Shown here piece after piece: positions 9,758 to 19,061 of a DNA stretch of 64,000 nucleotides; within the stretch, counting starts at the first letter, position 1; the number at the start of each line of letters is the position of its first letter. Source of the DNA: Tritrichomonas musculus (taxonomy: Eukaryota; Parabasalia; Tritrichomonadida; Tritrichomonadidae); contig JAPFFF010000005.1 of the NCBI GenBank assembly GCA_039105265.1, positions 3,023,501-3,087,500 on the forward strand, written 5' to 3'. The notes under the pieces were generated by a model that did no database searches, was not told where the DNA came from, and worked only from the letters and a program-made list of their open reading frames with translations. A program made the translations under genes and the position numbers.

Positions 9758-11572
9758 TTACCAAGATGAAGTAGACTCAGATTCGCTAGATTGCGAACTT
9801 GATGATGAGCATTGCATTTGTTCTCTAACCTGTTTAAGTGCAACTTGTAAATCTGCAATAGAAAGTTCATCAACATTCTTTGGCTGGGTTTCGATAGGTT
9901 TATCAGCAAGAGGAGTAAATTCGGTTTTCTTCTTGAGTGTAAATTGCCTATTCTTAATAAGATCAAGAAAGCTATCTTGCCTTGGAGGCGGTTCAAATGT
10001 CTTAGGAGGACCATTAAGCTTTGGTGCAATTCTACGTTCCCCAGATTCACCTGCAGGAGGAGGTGGCGGAGGAGGAGGTGGTGGTGGAGGTGGAGGTGGA
10101 GGAGGGGGAGGAGGAGGAGGTGGAGGTGGAGGTGGAGGTGGTGGAGCTGCCACTGCTGATGGAGGTGGTTGTTGAGGCTGCTGAGGTGGTGGTGCAGATG
10201 GTGGCTGAGGTTGAGGCTGTTGAGCATGTTGAGGACGGGGTTGCTGTTGTTGTTGATGCTGCTGCTGGTATTGTTGTTGCTGCATTTGTTGCATTTGCTG
10301 TTGAGCTTGTTGTTGAGTTAATTTCTTTGATCCTCTTTTATCTCCCATTATCTTGCTTTTGATATTGCTATACCATTTAGATTTACCTTTCTTTCCCTTT
10401 GTTTGAACATCGAAAACTGGCATATCCAAAGTGGCAGAACCAACAACATGAGGTGGAAAATCGGTAATGATTGAATTGATACGACTCAACTTTGGAGGTC
10501 TCCGTTTTGGTTGATTAACTTGTTGATTTTGTTGTTGGATAGCAGGATTGTGAGTTTGTATTACATCAATAGGTGGAGCTCTTGTAATTGTGAGGCATGG
10601 TGGTTTAACTGTATCAGTTGATACTTTTGGTGTGAATCCAGCTGATTCGTATTTTAGTTGTGCATCGCCAGCCGCATCTCTGGAGAATATAACCATTGAT
10701 TGACCATTTAGAACTTTTTTGTTGTTTTGTTGGAAAGAAATTAGGTTGCACCTAATTAATTTTATGTTTTCACGTGGTATCGAAGGTGCTGCTTGCCTTG
10801 GTAAGATATCATCATCAATTGTTAACGAAGATCGTCGAACATTAGTAGATCTTGAAGCGGCTTGCTTGACTTCTGCATGTTGAAGCCAGCCTTGTGTCTT
10901 TCCAACAGGTGGAGCAAGAGCTACTTTAATAGTTGGAACAGGAATGTCTTCAAGGAAATGTTGTAGAGCAGCATTGGTTTGATTGGAAGAGTTTTCTTTG
11001 ACTGTCTTTGTTTGTTTAACTGGACGATTTTCAGCTCTTTTGATTTCTTCTTCTAATTCAGCCTTCAATTCATCTTGTAACTGCTTTTGATAAAACAAAG
11101 GATCACTGATTTCCATTTCAGCTTGTGTATAATTAGGAAGAATTCCAGCAAAGGCATTAAGTGAAGGTGGAGGATCAGTCAAAGATGATACCTTTTGAAT
11201 GAAAATATCTCCTTGTCCAGGCATTCCTGCTGATAAACGATTAAGAGGTGGTAAAGGAATGTCGATCAATTCAGATGTGTCGTATGATTGGTAATCAAGA
11301 GAAACGTTTTGTGCAATAAATGATGAAGCCTTTGACTTAAAAGTAGTAAGTCTGGTGCTAACTTCCGATATTCTAGATTCAATTTTTGTAAAATCATTAT
11401 CAATGTCGTGGAAAATATCACAAGCGAAATTTTGTAGTGCTGATATTTGTTTTGAAAGACCGATCGTATATTGAAAGCCCATGCCTTCAAGACATCCTGG
11501 TAAATCATTATTTCTGTTTCCACTATTAAGATTTGAATCAACTAGGGTTGGTAAGTAAATGGCAGGAAACAT
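9758..11572 (-). CDS. SCAR/WAVE family Arp2/3 activator
   Basis: A 604-residue protein with the layout of SCAR/WAVE, which activates Arp2/3-driven actin branching inside a pentameric complex. Residues about 30-90 (from GFQYTIGLSKQISALQNF through DIFHDI and ISEVSTRLTTF) fit the N-terminal SCAR homology helices. The middle is basic and glutamine-rich. A run of over 30 prolines, coded near 10060-10145, would bind profilin. RQDSFLDLIKNRQFTLKK reads as a WH2 actin-binding motif. LQVALKQVREQM fits the central amphipathic helix. The tail ends in a lone C-terminal Trp, as expected of an Arp2/3-binding acidic segment, but the preceding residues are mostly Ser with a few Glu instead of Asp/Glu. No CRIB/GBD of the WASP type is seen. 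WASH is a less likely alternative. The glycine and histidine/leucine frames opposite and beside the proline tract are shadows. Confidence 0.82.
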   Translation of the reverse strand: MFPAIYLPTLVDSNLNSGNRNNDLPGCLEGMGFQYTIGLSKQISALQNFACDIFHDIDNDFTKIESRISEVSTRLTTFKSKASSFIAQNVSLDYQSYDTSELIDIPLPPLNRLSAGMPGQGDIFIQKVSSLTDPPPSLNAFAGILPNYTQAEMEISDPLFYQKQLQDELKAELEEEIKRAENRPVKQTKTVKENSSNQTNAALQHFLEDIPVPTIKVALAPPVGKTQGWLQHAEVKQAASRSTNVRRSSLTIDDDILPRQAAPSIPRENIKLIRCNLISFQQNNKKVLNGQSMVIFSRDAAGDAQLKYESAGFTPKVSTDTVKPPCLTITRAPPIDVIQTHNPAIQQQNQQVNQPKRRPPKLSRINSIITDFPPHVVGSATLDMPVFDVQTKGKKGKSKWYSNIKSKIMGDKRGSKKLTQQQAQQQMQQMQQQQYQQQHQQQQQPRPQHAQQPQPQPPSAPPPQQPQQPPPSAVAAPPPPPPPPPPPPPPPPPPPPPPPPPPPPPPAGESGERRIAPKLNGPPKTFEPPPRQDSFLDLIKNRQFTLKKKTEFTPLADKPIETQPKNVDELSIADLQVALKQVREQMQCSSSSSQSSESESTSSW

Positions 11573-11846
11573 TTATTAGAAAATTTATTGATTTTCCATT
11601 GAATTTCTTCTTTAGCAAAGAAATTTCAAAGTAGGAGTTAAAAATTCAATAATGTAAAAATTTTCGATAAAAATTTGATATTAAAGGGCAAAACGTTTAA
11701 ATATCTTTGAAAAGAAAAGGAAATTAAGAATTTATTTTATATAAATACAGCCCATAAACATAATCATTTATTTTGTTTTAGTCTATACTATTTTTTATAT
11801 ATTATTTAAAATTAGATAACAAAATATACATTAGATTCAAAGAATC

Positions 11847-13847
11847 TTATTTTTTCTTCTTAGCTTCATCGTTATATTTTGATTTTGCAGCTTGTTCGCG
11901 TTTCAATCTTTTCAATTCTGTCTTTTTCTGATCAATTCTGTTAGCTAAATCTTCTCTTTGTGTAGCAAATTGAAGTTGTTGTTCATATAATGCGTCAAGT
12001 TGTGTTTTCTGGTCAAAAACTCTTTTTTCCATTGCTTCGTATTGAACTTGAAGATCACGAGCTTCTTGTTGTCTTTTGGCAACAAGTTGTTGTAACGCAA
12101 CTGCTTCACCTTCTTGCCTTTCAATTTCTGCATTTAAAGAAGCAATTTTTTGAGAATATATTTGTGTCTTTTCTTCTGTTTCTTCAAGTCCTTGCTCAGA
12201 TTGAACTGCGACATTTTCTGCTTCTTGTTTCCATTTATCTGCATGACGTTTTGTATTAATGAGAACGCGTTGTAAATCTGCTGTCTGTGTAACATGATTT
12301 CTTCTAATTTCATCAAGTTTGCTTGTTAATAATCTAATTTCATTTTCACGTTCTGCGATTTTAAGTTCGACTTCTCTTTTAGAATCGATTGAAACTTTTG
12401 TTAATTCACTATTTAATCTATTATTTTCTGCTAGAAGAGCTGAACCTTGAGCTTCAGCTTCGCTTAGAGATGCTTTGACTTGGGCTAAATCAGATTCTAA
12501 TTTATCAACATTCTTTCTAACTGCTGATATAGCTTTTTCACTTTCTGATTCAGCATTCGTTAATCTCATTCTTTGTTTTTGTTCTTCATCTTTAAGCTTT
12601 TGAGATTCTCTTGTAAGATCTTCAAGCTGAGATTGAAGCATTTCTAGCTGGGATGTTGCACCACGACAAAATTCATCATAGCCTGTCTTAGATCTGCCAT
12701 CATCGGATCTTAAGATTGAGTTTTGTTGTTCTAAAAAAGTTAATTGTCTCCTAAGAGTTTCATTGGTTGCTAATAGCTGGGCATTATCATTCAATAGTTG
12801 CGTGAATTGTTTATCGGCTTCAATAATTTTGATTTCATAATTAGAATTAATCGCTTCAATTTTTTTTTTAGCATTACTTTTCAGATTTGCCAGTGTATCA
12901 CTTAACTGTTGTTTTGTTCTATTAACTTCATCTCTGAGTGATAATGATTCTCGTTTTAATCTTTCTGCTTCCTCATTAAAACTTTCAGCACTGCTTACAG
13001 CTTCTTTCATTTTATCAATAACTGTTGCTTCAATGCTTTTTTCTCTTTCAAGCTGTTTTTTTGCTAGATCAAATGCTGCTATCATTTGATTATGATCTTG
13101 AAGTTGTTCTTTTAAATTATCAATTTTATGCTTTGCTTCTGTGCATTCAATACTTAAACTCTTCATTTGTTGTGTTAATGCTTCATTTTTTTTATAGTTT
13201 AAATCTCGTTCTTTTTGAAAATGTTCTGCTTCTGCTTTATTCTTTTGGAGAAAAGTTTCCATTTGATGAATTTGTGCAGCTGTATTTTTCAAGTTTTTCG
13301 CAATAATTTGATTTTCTTCAGCATCGTTTTGTACAGTTTTCATTAATACTCTCAATTCTTCTTCTTTTTTCTCTTTTTCTTTTAAAAGTTGTTGAATAGC
13401 ATTTGAATATTGAGCAAGCTGTTTTTTATATACGTTATATTTCTGAGCATAGTCGGCGTCATCTCTATCTTTTAAAACTTTTTGGCGAACAAGACTTTCT
13501 TTTTTCTCTAAAAGCTGAGTTTTTATGCGTTGAAGCCTTCTAATCTCTTCTTGCAATTCATTATTTGGGGGTTGTTCTATTTCTTTTTTGAGTTGTTTTA
13601 TAGCTGCTTTAACTTCAGCTTTTTTCGTATTTAATAAGTCAAGGGCTTCATCATATTTTTTCATAATGTCAAAATAATATTCTGAAGCTGGGAACCATTG
13701 TGGTATTTCGATCTCTTCGTCAGTTTCGGGTGGTTGATCAAAATTTTCAATATAAAATTGCAGTAATTTTTCCGAGTAATTGATCAGCCAATCAAGAAAA
13801 TCTTTCAGCTTACTTAAATTCTTTGGTGAGTTGTTGCTGCTTGACAT
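11847..13847 (-). CDS. Coiled-coil protein of unknown function
   Basis: A 666-residue protein that I do not recognise. Residues 1-60 are non-coiled, with a short aromatic/hydrophobic segment (LKDFLDWLINYSEKLLQFYI) and an acidic Pro-containing stretch. From about residue 70 to the end it is continuous heptad-like coiled coil with one break near residues 360-385 (around the sequence RSDDGRSKTGYDEF). The C-terminus is a lysine-rich tail. It is not internally repetitive at the DNA level, unlike the large coiled-coil gene at 33.9-40.7 kb. The composition would suit a cytoskeletal, basal-body or Golgi tether protein, but no diagnostic domain is visible. Its ATG lies only 73 bases from that of the divergent TVP23 gene, so the two probably share a promoter region. 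Confidence 0.85.
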   Translation of the reverse strand: MSSSNNSPKNLSKLKDFLDWLINYSEKLLQFYIENFDQPPETDEEIEIPQWFPASEYYFDIMKKYDEALDLLNTKKAEVKAAIKQLKKEIEQPPNNELQEEIRRLQRIKTQLLEKKESLVRQKVLKDRDDADYAQKYNVYKKQLAQYSNAIQQLLKEKEKKEEELRVLMKTVQNDAEENQIIAKNLKNTAAQIHQMETFLQKNKAEAEHFQKERDLNYKKNEALTQQMKSLSIECTEAKHKIDNLKEQLQDHNQMIAAFDLAKKQLEREKSIEATVIDKMKEAVSSAESFNEEAERLKRESLSLRDEVNRTKQQLSDTLANLKSNAKKKIEAINSNYEIKIIEADKQFTQLLNDNAQLLATNETLRRQLTFLEQQNSILRSDDGRSKTGYDEFCRGATSQLEMLQSQLEDLTRESQKLKDEEQKQRMRLTNAESESEKAISAVRKNVDKLESDLAQVKASLSEAEAQGSALLAENNRLNSELTKVSIDSKREVELKIAERENEIRLLTSKLDEIRRNHVTQTADLQRVLINTKRHADKWKQEAENVAVQSEQGLEETEEKTQIYSQKIASLNAEIERQEGEAVALQQLVAKRQQEARDLQVQYEAMEKRVFDQKTQLDALYEQQLQFATQREDLANRIDQKKTELKRLKREQAAKSKYNDEAKKKK

Positions 13848-13920
13848 TTAACAAAATTTATATTCTAAGTACGTTTACTAAAATTTTAAAATCTGAAATG
13901 TTATATGAAAGAAAAAAAAA
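13848..13920. promoter_or_regulatory. 73-bp divergent promoter region
   Basis: Only 73 bases separate the ATGs of two head-to-head genes, the coiled-coil protein to the left and TVP23 to the right. Both promoters must overlap here or reach into the neighbour's coding sequence. No TCAYW initiator is obvious on either strand. Confidence 0.5.
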
Positions 13921-14775
13921 ATGAGAGTAAAAGATCAAGAAGCATTGATTCCTGGAAAAGAGCCGCGTATCAACCCAATTGCATTTTACTTTATAATTCA
14001 ATTATTACCGTATTTAGTTTTCATATTATTTATATTGTTAAAAATTCAAATTTTACATACAACAATTGTTACTCTGATTTTGCTAGGAATTAATTTTTGG
14101 TTTATTAAAAATGTTCATGGAATTCAATTAGTTGGTCTTAGATGGAAAATATCATTGTTATCAGGCTTTGAATTTTATTCAAAACCAAATCCATTTGTTC
14201 CACGGGCCATTGATTCAAATTCTTTTTGGGTTGGATTTTTTATTTTTATATTTTTATGGATAATTGCATTTATTATTTCTTTATTTTTGAAAGAATCTCT
14301 TTTATGTCTTGTTTGTTTTATCGGATTCTTATCGGAAATTATTAATTTAATGATGTTTATGCGATCATATAGATCAGCAAAAAGTCAGGCTGAGCATGCT
14401 GCTCTTGAGATTTTACAAGATGAAACAGTCAATTTTGAACTTGTTCATAGCGATGATGAAGAACATCATAATGAAAATGTTAATAATGATATTCATGATG
14501 TAAACGCAATAGATAATAATTTAAATAGTAATAATATTGAAAATAACAATAACTTAACAAATGCTAGTAATTTGGATGATGTTAATGATAATATTGATTT
14601 TTATAATTCTAACGATGTAGAAAATGAAAATTCAGTTAAAAATGAAAAAGATCAGGATGCAAACAGTCAAGAGTTTGATCTTCCAACATTTGACATGCCT
14701 GATGATAACGAAAATGATAATAGTGGTGGTGAAGAACCAGTGCATTTTGATTTAGTAGATGAAAAAGATGATTGA
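13921..14775 (+). CDS. TVP23: TVP23 family Golgi membrane protein
   Basis: A 284-residue protein. Residues 1 to about 155 match the TVP23/FAM18 family: four hydrophobic segments (about 20-40, 43-60, 102-123 and 126-146) and, after the second, the family signature NFWFIKNVHGIQLVGLRW. Then comes a lumenal or cytosolic stretch with F-E-F-Y and the DSNSFWVGFFI segment that opens the third membrane span. Family members sit in late Golgi membranes and act in vesicle traffic with YIP proteins. The last 120 residues are an Asn/Asp/Glu-rich, low-complexity, strongly acidic tail that ordinary TVP23 proteins (about 200 residues) lack. The start is the ATG at 13921; the upstream spacer is only 73 bases long. 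Confidence 0.82.
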   Translation: MRVKDQEALIPGKEPRINPIAFYFIIQLLPYLVFILFILLKIQILHTTIVTLILLGINFWFIKNVHGIQLVGLRWKISLLSGFEFYSKPNPFVPRAIDSNSFWVGFFIFIFLWIIAFIISLFLKESLLCLVCFIGFLSEIINLMMFMRSYRSAKSQAEHAALEILQDETVNFELVHSDDEEHHNENVNNDIHDVNAIDNNLNSNNIENNNNLTNASNLDDVNDNIDFYNSNDVENENSVKNEKDQDANSQEFDLPTFDMPDDNENDNSGGEEPVHFDLVDEKDD

Positions 14776-15045
14776 ATTAATAATCTTTGTTATTTGTATA
14801 ATTTGTATAATGTTTAAAAATTAATATTTTTTTTATTGCTATTAACATTTATATTAATAATTTTTTATCATTATTTCAGAGGAACATTAATAATATAATA
14901 ATAAGATATTTTTGTTAAACAATTGCCAGTAGTCATGAAAAGTATATATCCTGAAGTGGATTCATTGGAAAAGATTAAAAATATTTAAGATATTTTATTT
15001 TTTAAATTATTAAAAATAAACATTAAAAACTAGATGATTAATGAA

Positions 15046-17850
15046 TCAAGCATTATTCATTAATTTCAAAAATCTAGCAAGCATTTGAGCTTTAGATTCA
15101 GGAGCTAACGAAGAAAAGTTATAAATTTGTTCAATAATTTCCATTCTACATTTAAGTTTTGCTGAATACCTATCAGGGCCATTTGGAGCCAAATCTTTTC
15201 TAGTTTGTTGATAAGGATTTGCATAATACAGCATAATTGTTAAAGAAATTAAATTTCTTAGTCTATCTTTATGGATAAGTTGTGTATTCAATCCACTTGG
15301 GAATGGTAAAGGAATATTACCTGATTTGTCAAAAACTTCAACAAAATAATAATCCGAAGAAGGAACTAAATTCAAAATTAATATACAATCAAAGTCATTA
15401 AGTTGAGAACTTGACTTTTTAACAGAGTAATTTGTTTCATTCAAGATTATAATTAAACCTGAATCTTTAGCCCTTTCCTTAGAATTTGATTTACAAGCTG
15501 ATACGTATTGAATTGTACAAATTTCAGTTGAAAATGATAAATTTTTAACATCTGTGCATACATCAGAAATAAATTTATTCAAAAAGTCGGATTCTTTAGA
15601 ATCAAGATTTTCTTCTTCAAAGAGCTGGAAAAGGTCGATCTTGAAAGTTGGCTTGGCATCTATTGTATCAAGTGCTGCAATTTGTTGAACCAGTTCAATT
15701 GGTACAATACGAGCGGTTTCCGCATCATTTAATGTGAAAAATCCTAAATCTGCTAAAAAATGGAAAGAATCGAAAACATTATTTTTCTCTTTGGGTTTCT
15801 GATATTTTTTGAAAGTGGTTGTATTCTTTTCAATTGTATTTTGAATATTTAAGATTTCTCTTCCAAAATCATCTTCAGGTACATATTTTGATGGGACATT
15901 AAATTTGACATTTGAATTAACTGTCGGAAATGGTAAAGATTCAAATTCAGGCTCTTTTTCCCATTTCACGTTAAATACGTTAATTCCGAGAGGTGATCTA
16001 ACTTCTATTTCATTTTTATCGATAATTGAAATAATATAACGATTAGTTACAAAATGAATAATACTCGGGTCGTTTGCTTGATGAGCAGACATGCTGCCTT
16101 GACAATTTTCGCCAGCTAATATAGCATTTTTCAAAAAATAAGCGAATGAATTGTTATTTGCTTGGATCGATGATCGAACATAAAATGAAGATTCGTTAGG
16201 ATTTTTCAAAAAGACACGCGAATGAAGAGAAAATGCATAAAGTGATAAATAATATAAATCACGGGTTTTTTCTGAAGCATCACGAATTGATTTCTGAATG
16301 ATTTCCCAGAAATCTTTCTTTAATTGATAAGCAGAGAAAAATTTGTTATCTTTGAGTAATGCATAAAAGGCTGAATAAATATAGAAAAGATAGGACTTAA
16401 TGGCAAAAGATGGTTCTTTCATGGATGTGAATAGGCGTTGCCAAATTTGAGTCGGTCTATCAACTTCAAAGGAAAGGAATGATGCTAAAAGATTAAGTTT
16501 TACGTCTGTATTTGGAAAAGAATTAGCAAGTTGAAGTACGCGATCAATTACATCTTGCTTCTTTAAATGAAGCATAAGTTCAACAATTAAATTTAGTAGA
16601 CTTAAAAGAGCTGTTAATATTTCTGTATCTTGTGAAAATTTTGACTTTATAAATTTATCATAAAAAGAAAAAATTAGTTCGTAATGGTCGTCTTCTAGCA
16701 AGAAGTTTGAATTATTCTGTAAAAAATAATGCGAAAATACTGGAATGTACCAAAATTTGTCTGCAGTTTCTGGTGATGAAAATTCTTTTATTATAACCTG
16801 TTCAGCAATCTTCTTAACTTGTGGTTCTTTTTCCGGCTCACCATATCTCAAGAGATCAAATATTGGTAAGCTTTTTTTCTTTCCTTTTACTTGTCCAGGC
16901 ATACATTCAAAATCAATTGAAAACCAGTTGAAAAATAAAGATTTTATTAATTCTGTAGGCCAAGGACGAAGAAAAATTGAATCATTATTTTCGTTTGTTT
17001 CATTGTTTTTCCCTCTTGACTTCTTTGATCTCAATCGAAGCCAGCAATTAATAGCTGTTTCAAAAGCATGATGTTTTTCAAGAGGTGGGAAATAAGAATT
17101 AATGATTGAAATCATAAAATTAAGTAAAACAGTTGTTTTCATATTGTCTGTAATTGCTCGAAAATAAGATGCACTAAAAGATTCACCAACTATTAAAATA
17201 AATTCTTTGTATTTGAAAAGAGGAACAAGATTTGGGATTATTTTGTCTGCCCAGCCAGGTTTTTCATTTGTAACATAGAGAACGATAAGTTCCATTAAGA
17301 GTTGTGACATTATTCTAAATTCAGGAAGAGCATCTTTCAGATCTAAGCAGCCAATTATAAGAATTTTAATAAGGGTATACTTAACATCATCATTTAGAGC
17401 TTTGTCTTCACAGAGGAAGCACAATCGTATGGTATTGCAAAAATCGTTAATTCTAGCTTTGAACGATGGATTGACGAAAATTTGAGATAAATATAATAAT
17501 ATTCGAATTAAATATGTGCGTCTAGCCTTTGTATCACAAGAAAATGGAAGTTTTTGAATCCAATTAATAAAAAGATCTAACGATCTATTGAAAAACGAAT
17601 TAATTTCATTGCCATCATTAAAACGAAGAGCATAAGGAACAACATTCATTGAATAATCAAAAGCTTCGCGAGATATCGATTTAACTTGCGGATTTGATGG
17701 TGAATAACATTCGAGAAATTGTTCAACAATTAATTGAATATCGTTTGATAAATAGGATAGAAGAACGCATTCATATTCATCGATCTTTCCACATGATGGA
17801 TTTAAATAGAATCTATGTTTTTCTAAAGGAGTTGCTATTTTCTTTTTCAT
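15046..17850 (-). CDS. RalGAP-alpha/tuberin-like Rap-GAP domain protein
   Basis: A 934-residue protein. The first 600 residues are alpha-helical and HEAT-like, as in RalGAP-alpha and tuberin. Residues about 740-900 align by eye with the Rap/RalGAP catalytic domain: DSGLIIILNETNYSVKK takes the place of the ND-x-V-x-I-V segment, then FDCILILNLVPSSDYYFVEV, a Pro-rich turn, and LRNLISLTIMLYYAN near the end. Active family members have an HIGND-type motif whose Asn acts as the catalytic thumb on Ral, Rap or Rheb. Here the corresponding stretch reads RAKDSG, with no Asn, so the GAP may be inactive or use another residue. The very C-terminus (MEIIEQIYNFSSL) also fits the family. The assignment rests on the last third only; substrate and partner (a beta subunit) are unknown. 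Confidence 0.62.
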   Translation of the reverse strand: MKKKIATPLEKHRFYLNPSCGKIDEYECVLLSYLSNDIQLIVEQFLECYSPSNPQVKSISREAFDYSMNVVPYALRFNDGNEINSFFNRSLDLFINWIQKLPFSCDTKARRTYLIRILLYLSQIFVNPSFKARINDFCNTIRLCFLCEDKALNDDVKYTLIKILIIGCLDLKDALPEFRIMSQLLMELIVLYVTNEKPGWADKIIPNLVPLFKYKEFILIVGESFSASYFRAITDNMKTTVLLNFMISIINSYFPPLEKHHAFETAINCWLRLRSKKSRGKNNETNENNDSIFLRPWPTELIKSLFFNWFSIDFECMPGQVKGKKKSLPIFDLLRYGEPEKEPQVKKIAEQVIIKEFSSPETADKFWYIPVFSHYFLQNNSNFLLEDDHYELIFSFYDKFIKSKFSQDTEILTALLSLLNLIVELMLHLKKQDVIDRVLQLANSFPNTDVKLNLLASFLSFEVDRPTQIWQRLFTSMKEPSFAIKSYLFYIYSAFYALLKDNKFFSAYQLKKDFWEIIQKSIRDASEKTRDLYYLSLYAFSLHSRVFLKNPNESSFYVRSSIQANNNSFAYFLKNAILAGENCQGSMSAHQANDPSIIHFVTNRYIISIIDKNEIEVRSPLGINVFNVKWEKEPEFESLPFPTVNSNVKFNVPSKYVPEDDFGREILNIQNTIEKNTTTFKKYQKPKEKNNVFDSFHFLADLGFFTLNDAETARIVPIELVQQIAALDTIDAKPTFKIDLFQLFEEENLDSKESDFLNKFISDVCTDVKNLSFSTEICTIQYVSACKSNSKERAKDSGLIIILNETNYSVKKSSSQLNDFDCILILNLVPSSDYYFVEVFDKSGNIPLPFPSGLNTQLIHKDRLRNLISLTIMLYYANPYQQTRKDLAPNGPDRYSAKLKCRMEIIEQIYNFSSLAPESKAQMLARFLKLMNNA

Positions 17851-18203
17851 ACAAAAATTAAATAAAAAAGCAATATTTCAAAATTCATATCACATGTCTG
17901 TTATAAATTTTAAATCAATAAAGATCATCATATCAAATTTTCATAAAAACGAATATTGGAAAAAAAGATTTCTTGAGATATTTAATTAGATATTCGTATA
18001 AAAGAGTGTAGGCTGAGCAAGAAATTACGAGAAGTTTTTTGATTTCAAAAATTATGTATCTGGAAATCAAAAGGATATTGGATTAATAATTTTGTTCTCT
18101 ATCAGCATACTGTAAAAAAATTATTTGTAAAATGTCCAGAATATTTATTATTATTGATCAACATAAATATAAGAGATTGATATCAATTTAGGAAGGAGAA
18201 AAA
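17851..18203. other. Intergenic, no gene seen
   Basis: About 350 AT-rich bases between the start of the RalGAP-like gene and the end of the VAP gene. I see no reading frame, RNA gene or repeat that I can support. Confidence 0.55.
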
Positions 18204-18869
18204 TTAAAACAGCCATCTTTTCAATATCGCTAAAAACAAAACAATAAATCCGAAATAAATAAAATTATATTGAAGAGTATTATCAATATTAAGCTTCTTT
18301 GATTCTTCCTTTTTCTGATCCAATAGTTGTTGAAGTGATTGAACTTTGTTTTGAAGTTGAATCAATGTTGCCTCTTTTTCAGAAATTTTCTTTTCAAGCA
18401 TTTCAATATATTGTCTCTTCATGTTACTTGCTTCGCCACGTTCAATTGCTTTTTTAAGAGATTGTTTAGATTTAAATGATGAAGAAATGGACTTCATCGC
18501 ATCTTCTGCATGACTTGAAAAATGAATTGAGCCTGTAAGCGAATTTTCCCATGATGATGAGTTGAGCATCATATCTGCTATTTTATCGGAAGAATTTTTC
18601 GGAACTAAAGTATACTTAACATTAAACGAAATTTCATTTAAATTTTGGCTAACATCTTCAAAGAAAAAGGATAGCGTCCGTGATGCGCCCGGTTCCAATT
18701 CGCCGCAAGCTGGGGATATTCCGCTAAATACTTCTGGATCAAAAAAAACTTGGAATAAAATTAATTGATTTGATCTATTTTTAAGAGAAGCAGTTCCCTT
18801 ATTTGAAACTGGTCCTGTTTTACTTATAATGGTTGGGTTTGGTTCAAGAATAAGAGAATTAAAGCTCAT
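18204..18869 (-). CDS. VAP-like MSP-domain tail-anchored ER protein
   Basis: A 221-residue protein with the three-part layout of VAP. Residues 1 to about 115 read as a major sperm protein (MSP) beta-sandwich: LILEPNPTIIS, then GTASLKNRSNQLILFQV and a Pro/Gly-rich loop with SPACGELEPGASRTLSFFF. Residues about 150-195 form a coiled coil. The last 20 residues are a hydrophobic tail anchor (FIYFGFIVLFLAILKRW). VAPs sit in the ER membrane and recruit FFAT-motif proteins, including lipid carriers such as some VPS13 proteins; a VPS13 gene lies 9 kb away. The basic FFAT-binding face of the human protein is only partly recognisable, so binding specificity is open. Other MSP-domain membrane proteins are the main alternative. 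Confidence 0.75.
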   Translation of the reverse strand: MSFNSLILEPNPTIISKTGPVSNKGTASLKNRSNQLILFQVFFDPEVFSGISPACGELEPGASRTLSFFFEDVSQNLNEISFNVKYTLVPKNSSDKIADMMLNSSSWENSLTGSIHFSSHAEDAMKSISSSFKSKQSLKKAIERGEASNMKRQYIEMLEKKISEKEATLIQLQNKVQSLQQLLDQKKEESKKLNIDNTLQYNFIYFGFIVLFLAILKRWLF

Positions 18870-19061
18870 AGATCAATTTATATACTTATTTGAAATGTTT
18901 AACTTTTTGCATAGGTAAATGGCTTATCAACATAGAATCTTCTTTTTCTCTTGAACAATTCAATGTAATAATTAACAAAAAAGTCAAAACGAATATCCAG
19001 CTTCCAGTTAATAATATGTTTATTTTATTCAATCAAAATCATAAAAAATAAATAAAAAACA

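Noticed and set aside
9721-10227. 168-residue Leu/His-rich minus-strand frame
   Set aside because: It overlaps the SCAR gene in another frame and is the shifted reading of CCA/CAG-type repeats.
10021-10362. Gly- and Val/Glu-rich frames on the plus strand opposite SCAR/WAVE
   Set aside because: They are antisense readings of the poly-proline and Gln-rich coding sequence; the minus-strand frame has the SCAR domains.
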